A stretch of 43,229 nt of DNA from Gammaproteobacteria bacterium (GTDB lineage: Bacteria; Pseudomonadota; Gammaproteobacteria; GCA-2400775): the NCBI GenBank assembly GCA_013151045.1, contig JAADIY010000034.1, positions 1-43,229 on the forward strand. The letters run 5' to 3'. The position numbers were made by a program, and so were the translations under genes. Under the pieces are notes generated by a model. That model searched no databases, was not told the origin of the DNA, and saw only the letters and a program-made list of their open reading frames with translations. Numbering within the stretch: the first letter of the stretch is position 1; each line of letters starts with the position of its first letter. This document shows positions 39,247 through 43,229 of the stretch, piece after piece.

Positions 39247-40011
39247 ATGCCTCCACAACTTATTATTGCGCTACTCGTCATCGGCGCGCTCGCTATATTT
39301 CTCAACGCCTTTCTTAAAGCCAGCCCTGCTCATGTTGCAAAAAAAATAAAGCAGATTGGTTTTTATGTGGCAATCGGCTTTATCGTCATACTCGCTATCG
39401 TCAAGTTAAACTGGATTATCGCTGCAATTGGTGCCTTGTTTGCGTTATTACCTCGCTTAATGCCATTACTACGTTATCTTCCCATATTAAAATGGCTACA
39501 AAATTGGCAAAAAGGCCAAGGTCGCTCTCGCCAAAGCCAACAGTCCACACGCCCCGAAAAAAAAGACGATCAAAGCTCTAAAGTTAGTGCGCGCTTGCTC
39601 ACCATGACTTTAAACCATGAAAGCGGTGAGCTAGATGGGGAAATTTGCGCAGGCCGCTTCAAGGGGCAACGACTTAGTGCCATGTCAAAAGAAGCCATCA
39701 TGCGGTTTTACGAAGAATGTCTTGCTAACGATAATGAATCTGCTGCCTTGGTTGAAACCTATCTTAATCGCATTTATGGAGAAGACTGGGGCAATAATGC
39801 CAATAGCTCGCAGCAAAGCGCTACCGATAGTAGCGGCAATATGACGCATACTGAGGCCTTAGAAATTTTAGGCCTAGATAACGGCGCAAATAAAGATGAA
39901 ATTATTTTGGCACACCGCCGCCTAATGCAAAAAAACCATCCAGACCGCGGTGGCTCAGACTATCTTGCGGCCAAAATCAATCAGGCAAAAGATACTCTGC
40001 TCAATCAGTGA
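39247..40011 (+). CDS. Membrane-anchored J-domain protein
   Basis: 254 residues. N-terminal hydrophobic segments (about 4-22, 36-55 and a third near 58-75) are followed by a linker ([20 protein letters not shown]), a small helical domain ([40 protein letters not shown]) and a C-terminal J domain with [20 protein letters not shown] and the HPD tripeptide in [11 protein letters not shown]. This topology resembles TIM14-like J proteins. It would recruit DnaK to the inner membrane; the client could be the VWA partner. No zinc or substrate-binding DnaJ domains. Confidence 0.85.
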   Translation: MPPQLIIALLVIGALAIFLNAFLKASPAHVAKKIKQIGFYVAIGFIVILAIVKLNWIIAAIGALFALLPRLMPLLRYLPILKWLQNWQKGQGRSRQSQQSTRPEKKDDQSSKVSARLLTMTLNHESGELDGEICAGRFKGQRLSAMSKEAIMRFYEECLANDNESAALVETYLNRIYGEDWGNNANSSQQSATDSSGNMTHTEALEILGLDNGANKDEIILAHRRLMQKNHPDRGGSDYLAAKINQAKDTLLNQ

Positions 40012-40044
40012 TAAACGACTATTATCCGCTATACCCTGCCTGCA

Positions 40045-40416
40045 TTAGGGTGCCTTCGGTGAATACTCCGCACCATTTTCGAAAATCAATTTATCTTTAT
40101 TCTCAGAGACTCTAAATTCAGTCGGTATCGGCCGGCTGTTAACCGTCACCAACATTCTTAACAAACGGCCCTCTAAAGCATAATAACCTTCTAGGTCGCC
40201 TTGTTTGGTTTTTATAAACACCTTCCCGTCGGGCAAAAATTCAATATCATCATCATCGTCGTTCTTTGGGTTATGAGTCACTTCCCACGTACCATGAAGC
40301 CAACTCGCTTCAGCCGCATTATTTGCTCCGCTGCAAGCGCTTAACAATAGCAAAGACAGCACACACACAAGCCCAATAGTTTTGTAAATCATTGTTTTAG
40401 TTAACTTTATATTCAT
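40045..40416 (-). CDS. Small lipoprotein, unknown
   Basis: About 123 residues from ATG 40416 (an ATG at 40392 is another choice). A lipobox-type signal peptide is present: TIGLVCVLSLLLLSACSG, with Cys at the end of LLSAC. The mature part has ASWLHGTWEVTHNPKNDDDD, IEFLPDGKVFIKTKQGDLEG and YYALEGRLLRMLVTVN, a beta-rich small domain seen in many lipid-anchored proteins. A longer reading upstream into 40542 would overlap the divergent gene and is not supported. It lies divergently from the DUF4126 gene. Confidence 0.7.
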   Translation of the reverse strand: MNIKLTKTMIYKTIGLVCVLSLLLLSACSGANNAAEASWLHGTWEVTHNPKNDDDDDIEFLPDGKVFIKTKQGDLEGYYALEGRLLRMLVTVNSRPIPTEFRVSENKDKLIFENGAEYSPKAP

Positions 40417-40483
40417 AATCGATGCGCTATGATAACGTATAATTAGCATTAAAAGCATCTCAAGTGCTTTTCGGGGAACATCA

Positions 40484-41173
40484 ATGCAGTCTATCGAAAC
40501 CATTGCTTTGGTTATGGGAGTTGCCTGGGCTAGCGGCATCAATCTCTATGCCGCTATTGCAACACTGGGTGCATTTGGCTTAACAGGCCATATCGACCTA
40601 CCACCTAATCTTGAAGTACTCAGCAACCCACTGGTATTAGCCGCAGCGGGTTTAATGTACAGCATCGAATTTGTCACTGATAAAGTGCCCGGCCTGGATA
40701 CTCTATGGGATGCTATTCATACCTTCATTCGTATACCTGCCGCAGTGGTATTATCTGCCAGCGCAATCGGTGACGTCAGTCCGGCATTAACTATTGCCGC
40801 AGGCTTAGTCGGCGGCAGTCTCGCTACTGCCAGTCATGCTACCAAAGCGGGCAGCCGCGTTATAATTAATACCTCACCCGAGCCCGTATCAAATTGGACC
40901 GTCTCGCTAGGTGAAGATGTCGCAGTATTTACCGGCCTCTGGGTAGCGCTTAATTACCCAGCGGTGTTCTTGGCGCTACTAGCAATCATGATTTTATTAA
41001 TGACCTGGTTGTTACCTAAACTCTGGAAAGGGATAAAACAATTATGGCAAGTCATTCGCAGTGTTGGTTATCGCACCCCGTTAAATGTTGTCACCGCCGA
41101 GAATCAACCCGAAACATTAATATCACCGACCGTGACAAAACTGAAACAGTTTGATACAAAACACGATCAGTAA
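40484..41173 (+). CDS. DUF4126 membrane protein
   Basis: 229 residues with about five hydrophobic segments. Family blocks are MGVAWASGINLYAAIATLGA, NPLVLAAAGLMYSIEFVTDK then VPGLDTLWDAIHTFIRIPAA, and GGSLATASHATKAGSRVIIN. DUF4126 is an uncharacterised inner-membrane family. Its C-terminal tail is cytoplasmic and polar. A promoter is presumably shared or close to that of the divergent lipoprotein gene. Confidence 0.85.
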   Translation: MQSIETIALVMGVAWASGINLYAAIATLGAFGLTGHIDLPPNLEVLSNPLVLAAAGLMYSIEFVTDKVPGLDTLWDAIHTFIRIPAAVVLSASAIGDVSPALTIAAGLVGGSLATASHATKAGSRVIINTSPEPVSNWTVSLGEDVAVFTGLWVALNYPAVFLALLAIMILLMTWLLPKLWKGIKQLWQVIRSVGYRTPLNVVTAENQPETLISPTVTKLKQFDTKHDQ

Positions 41174-41243
41174 TTCACTCGCCATTCAGCCAAGTTATCG
41201 CAATCTGTAACCGTACAACAGCTAGCCAATAAAGGAGGTAGCT

Positions 41244-41678
41244 ATGTTGACTCAACGTGCACTAGGAACGATAAGCTCACTTTTAATCGCCACAATGGCG
41301 ATGATTACACCCGCTCAGGCCGAGCATAAACGGCACAGCGGCGGCGATGCTACCGTAGCCATTATAGCTGGTGCAGCCATTGCAACAGTTGGCTATCTTG
41401 CTTATAAGAATCAGCACCGTCATAACTACAAAAAAAACAAGCACTATAAAAAGCGCCACTACAATAACCGCGGTTATGATGATGATCGCGGCCATTACAA
41501 GAAAAAATATATTCAACGTGAGCACTATAGTAACGATCATACCGTGAAGTCTTATCGCGGCAATAGTCATAGCAACCATTATCGAAATAAACGTTACTCA
41601 TACAAAAAGCGTTATTATCACGACAGTCCGAAACATTATGGTTACAAACAGCGATACTATCGCTACAAAAATCACTAA
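41244..41678 (+). CDS. Exported Lys/His/Tyr-rich basic protein
   Basis: 144 residues. A signal peptide (about 1-26, ISSLLIATMAMITPAQAEHK) is followed by a short hydrophobic glycine/alanine segment (ATVAIIAGAAIATVGYLAYK) and a low-complexity tail of about 90 residues made mostly of His, Tyr, Lys, Asn, Arg and Asp in repeats such as YKKNKHYKKRHYNNRGYDDD. It could bind metal, nucleic acid or acidic polysaccharide; there is no recognisable family domain. AAGGAGG lies just before ATG. DUF4197 follows 17 bases later, so they are likely one operon. Confidence 0.75.
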   Translation: MLTQRALGTISSLLIATMAMITPAQAEHKRHSGGDATVAIIAGAAIATVGYLAYKNQHRHNYKKNKHYKKRHYNNRGYDDDRGHYKKKYIQREHYSNDHTVKSYRGNSHSNHYRNKRYSYKKRYYHDSPKHYGYKQRYYRYKNH

Positions 41679-41695
41679 AATAGGGCAGAGCCGTT

Positions 41696-42511
41696 ATGCA
41701 GAACTCGATTAAAGCGATAAACCACGAACACACTGATTTTCGTGTCAAGCAACGTCGAATGACAACGATTGCCGTTGTCTGTGTTATCGCTGGTGTAACG
41801 GCACTCACCTTTAGTTTACGTAGCGAAGCAGGCTGGGCAGATTTTTTAGATAAATATATTAGTAGCGATGACAAAAAAAGTGGCGATATATCGCTATCCA
41901 ACCTGACTGATGGTGAAATGGTTGATGGCCTAAAAGAAGCCTTATCTGTCGGAGTGCAACGAGCTATCTCACTGCTTGGTAAAGAGGGTGGCTTTCTCAA
42001 TGATGCCGCTGTGCGAATCCCTATGCCTAGTGCTTTAAAATCAGTAGAGAAAGGTCTGCGTGCGGTTAAACAAGATAAGTACGCCGATCAATTTATAGGC
42101 ACTATGAATAGTGCTGCTGAAAAAGCGATTCCTCTTGCTGGCGATATTTTTGCTAAAGCTATAAAAAACATGTCTTTGGAAGATGCAAAATCAATACTTA
42201 GCGGACCAGAGAATGCAGCGACCGCGTTTTTCCGGAAGAACACCGAAAGCCAACTCAGTGCAGCTATTTTTCCTTTAGTACAAAATGCCACCAACGAAAC
42301 AGGCGTTACGTCTTCTTATAAAAACCTGACAAAAAAGGCAGGTATGTTGGGTGGGCTAATCAAGAAAGACGATTTAGATTTAGATAAGCACGTGACAGAC
42401 AAAGCCTTAGATGGCTTATTTGCAAAACTTGCACTTGAAGAAGCTAAGATACGACAAGACCCACTGGCACGAAGCAGCGATTTACTTAGAAAAGTATTTA
42501 GCTCACTTTAA
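41696..42511 (+). CDS. DUF4197 protein, membrane-anchored or exported
   Basis: 271 residues. An N-terminal hydrophobic segment (about 23-42, TTIAVVCVIAGVTALTFSLR) acts as signal or anchor; a start at a second ATG (41759) would leave a normal signal peptide. DUF4197 blocks follow: LTDGEMVDGLKEALSVGVQR, DAAVRIPMPSALKSVEKGLR, AKSILSGPENAATAFFRKNT and TDKALDGLFAKLALEEAKIR. Family function is unknown. Confidence 0.85.
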   Translation: MQNSIKAINHEHTDFRVKQRRMTTIAVVCVIAGVTALTFSLRSEAGWADFLDKYISSDDKKSGDISLSNLTDGEMVDGLKEALSVGVQRAISLLGKEGGFLNDAAVRIPMPSALKSVEKGLRAVKQDKYADQFIGTMNSAAEKAIPLAGDIFAKAIKNMSLEDAKSILSGPENAATAFFRKNTESQLSAAIFPLVQNATNETGVTSSYKNLTKKAGMLGGLIKKDDLDLDKHVTDKALDGLFAKLALEEAKIRQDPLARSSDLLRKVFSSL

Positions 42512-42552
42512 AAAACGATAGCGGGAAACCATTAGCTCTTAAATCAAAAGCA

Positions 42553-42597
42553 GGCCTCTTACGCGGAATTCTGTCGCGTAAGGAGTTCGTTTTTTTC
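42553..42597 (+). terminator. Terminator after DUF4197 gene
   Basis: The stem cttacgcg / cgcgtaag with a 9-base loop is followed by gagttcg and a run of seven T on the plus strand. The stem contains the stop codon and last codons of the convergent minus-strand gene, so the same DNA serves both as coding end and terminator. Confidence 0.65.
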
Positions 42598-43125
42598 GTA
42601 AATAATTTCATATTCAGACATGATTTTTTCATTGTCGGCGGTTAGCTTATCTATTTTATAGCGTAAATCCTCATTTTCATCGCGTAATGTCTGAATCAGT
42701 TCTTCGTGTAATTTTTCGTCTGCCGGCTCTGCTTCACTTTCACCCTTTTTAGGCAATTTAATATGGCAGGCCTTAATTAAATCATCGACATACTGATTAA
42801 CATGCTCGATAGCATGTCCTTCATGTTGCATCACAACTTTTACAAACTTGCCATATAGTGAATTTTCTTTTTCTAATAAGGAATCAACATGGGCGGTAAT
42901 TTCTGATTCATCAAAATGCTCACCAAAACTCTCCTTGGCAAACTCTAAATGTTTCTCTTTTCTGGTGCTGACATTAGCATTAATTTGTTTAACAAAATCT
43001 TTTGCTTCTGTCGTTTTACCTTTACTTTTTCGCAGTAAAATCACCACAGTCGCAACACATATCACAATCAATACAAGTGCCACTTCAACAATGATCATTC
43101 CAGAGCTAGCAATCAACTCCTCCAT
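42559..43125 (-). CDS. Single-pass membrane protein with coiled coil
   Basis: 188 residues. One transmembrane segment at about 10-31 (MIIVEVALVLIVICVATVVI) and a cytoplasmic region that is charged and helical, with KEKHLEFAKESFGEHFDESE and a C-terminal coiled coil (about 145-188, HEELIQTLRDENEDLRYKID). I recognise no family; such proteins often act as scaffolds. AAGGGG lies upstream of ATG. It follows by 18 bases an acidic gene that enters from the right edge. Confidence 0.7.
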   Translation of the reverse strand: MEELIASSGMIIVEVALVLIVICVATVVILLRKSKGKTTEAKDFVKQINANVSTRKEKHLEFAKESFGEHFDESEITAHVDSLLEKENSLYGKFVKVVMQHEGHAIEHVNQYVDDLIKACHIKLPKKGESEAEPADEKLHEELIQTLRDENEDLRYKIDKLTADNEKIMSEYEIIYEKNELLTRQNSA

Positions 43126-43143
43126 TCATCCATCCCCTTACGG

Positions 43144-43229
43144 TTAAGCGACCTTATCGGCCTCAGATTCGACAGCTTCTTCTACCTTTTCTTCAGCTGC
43201 ATCCGCTTCAGCTTTTTCGGTTTTTTCGG
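43144..43229 (-). CDS. 3' end of an acidic protein, cut by window edge
   Basis: The minus strand reads in from the right edge through EKTEKAEADAAEEKVEEAVE and SEADKVA to a TAA at 43146-43144, in a Glu/Ala/Lys-rich frame with no stop before. It is only the last 27 or so codons. The same strand and 18-base gap to the coiled-coil gene suggest one operon. Confidence 0.75.
   Translation of the reverse strand, partial: EKTEKAEADAAEEKVEEAVESEADKVA

Overview
This window looks like a chromosomal segment of a marine-type gammaproteobacterium with moderate GC. The evidence is the order purA-hisZ-DUF2065-hflC-hflK-hflX-hfq-miaA, the run ftsK-lolA-rarA-crcB-serS-cysG, a GacA/UvrY-type regulator, and housekeeping genes (adk, nhaA, ald, yihY, yccA) of gammaproteobacterial type. 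A Cellvibrionales-like lineage is possible, but I cannot prove it from the sequence alone.

Layout. (1) 1-3740 is an accessory patch. It holds a decayed AbiE toxin-antitoxin locus (intact AbiEi antitoxin; toxin reduced to its first 26 or so residues, then an out-of-frame WYL-like tail), a frameshifted gene of unknown function, an intact ParD/ParE-like pair with a striking palindromic operator, and about 640 bp of AT-rich DNA ending in a strong plus-strand terminator with no gene in front of it. (2) 3742-11922 is a long minus-strand block: response regulator, miaA, hfq, hflX, hflK, hflC, DUF2065, hisZ, purA. It links tRNA modification, RNA chaperone, membrane protease control, and histidine and purine synthesis. 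(3) A tRNA-Ser(UGA) gene (minus) and a Bax-inhibitor-like membrane protein (plus) follow, with a bidirectional terminator after the latter. (4) 13184-20645 is a tight minus-strand run ftsK-lolA-rarA-crcB-serS-cysG. (5) 20762-26499 carries alanine dehydrogenase, a DJ-1/PfpI protein, an FKBP-type isomerase, a small membrane protein, a single-domain voltage-gated ion channel with an acidic filter (TLEDWTD), a DoxX-like pseudogene and YihY. (6) 26598-29930 holds a diiron acyl-ACP-desaturase-like protein, a PhnA-type zinc protein, adk and nhaA. (7) 30168-32830 holds a receiver-GGDEF-EAL protein whose phosphorylation aspartate is replaced by Glu, next to a truncated histidine kinase that has lost its sensor part. 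(8) 32878-43229 is mainly envelope and poorly characterised genes: a TrpD2-like protein, small membrane proteins, DUF2914 and PDZ proteins, a 159-bp MITE-like element, an AP2-like DNA-binding protein, an NTF2-like/VWA/J-domain trio, a lipoprotein, DUF4126, a Lys/His/Tyr-rich exported protein, DUF4197, a coiled-coil membrane protein and the end of an acidic gene cut by the window edge.

The observations most worth following are the GGDEF-EAL protein with its kinase remnant, the acidic channel filter, the ParDE operator geometry, the AbiE decay scar, the MITE, and the VWA plus J-domain cluster. I saw no CRISPR array, rRNA, prophage, complete insertion sequence or obvious riboswitch.
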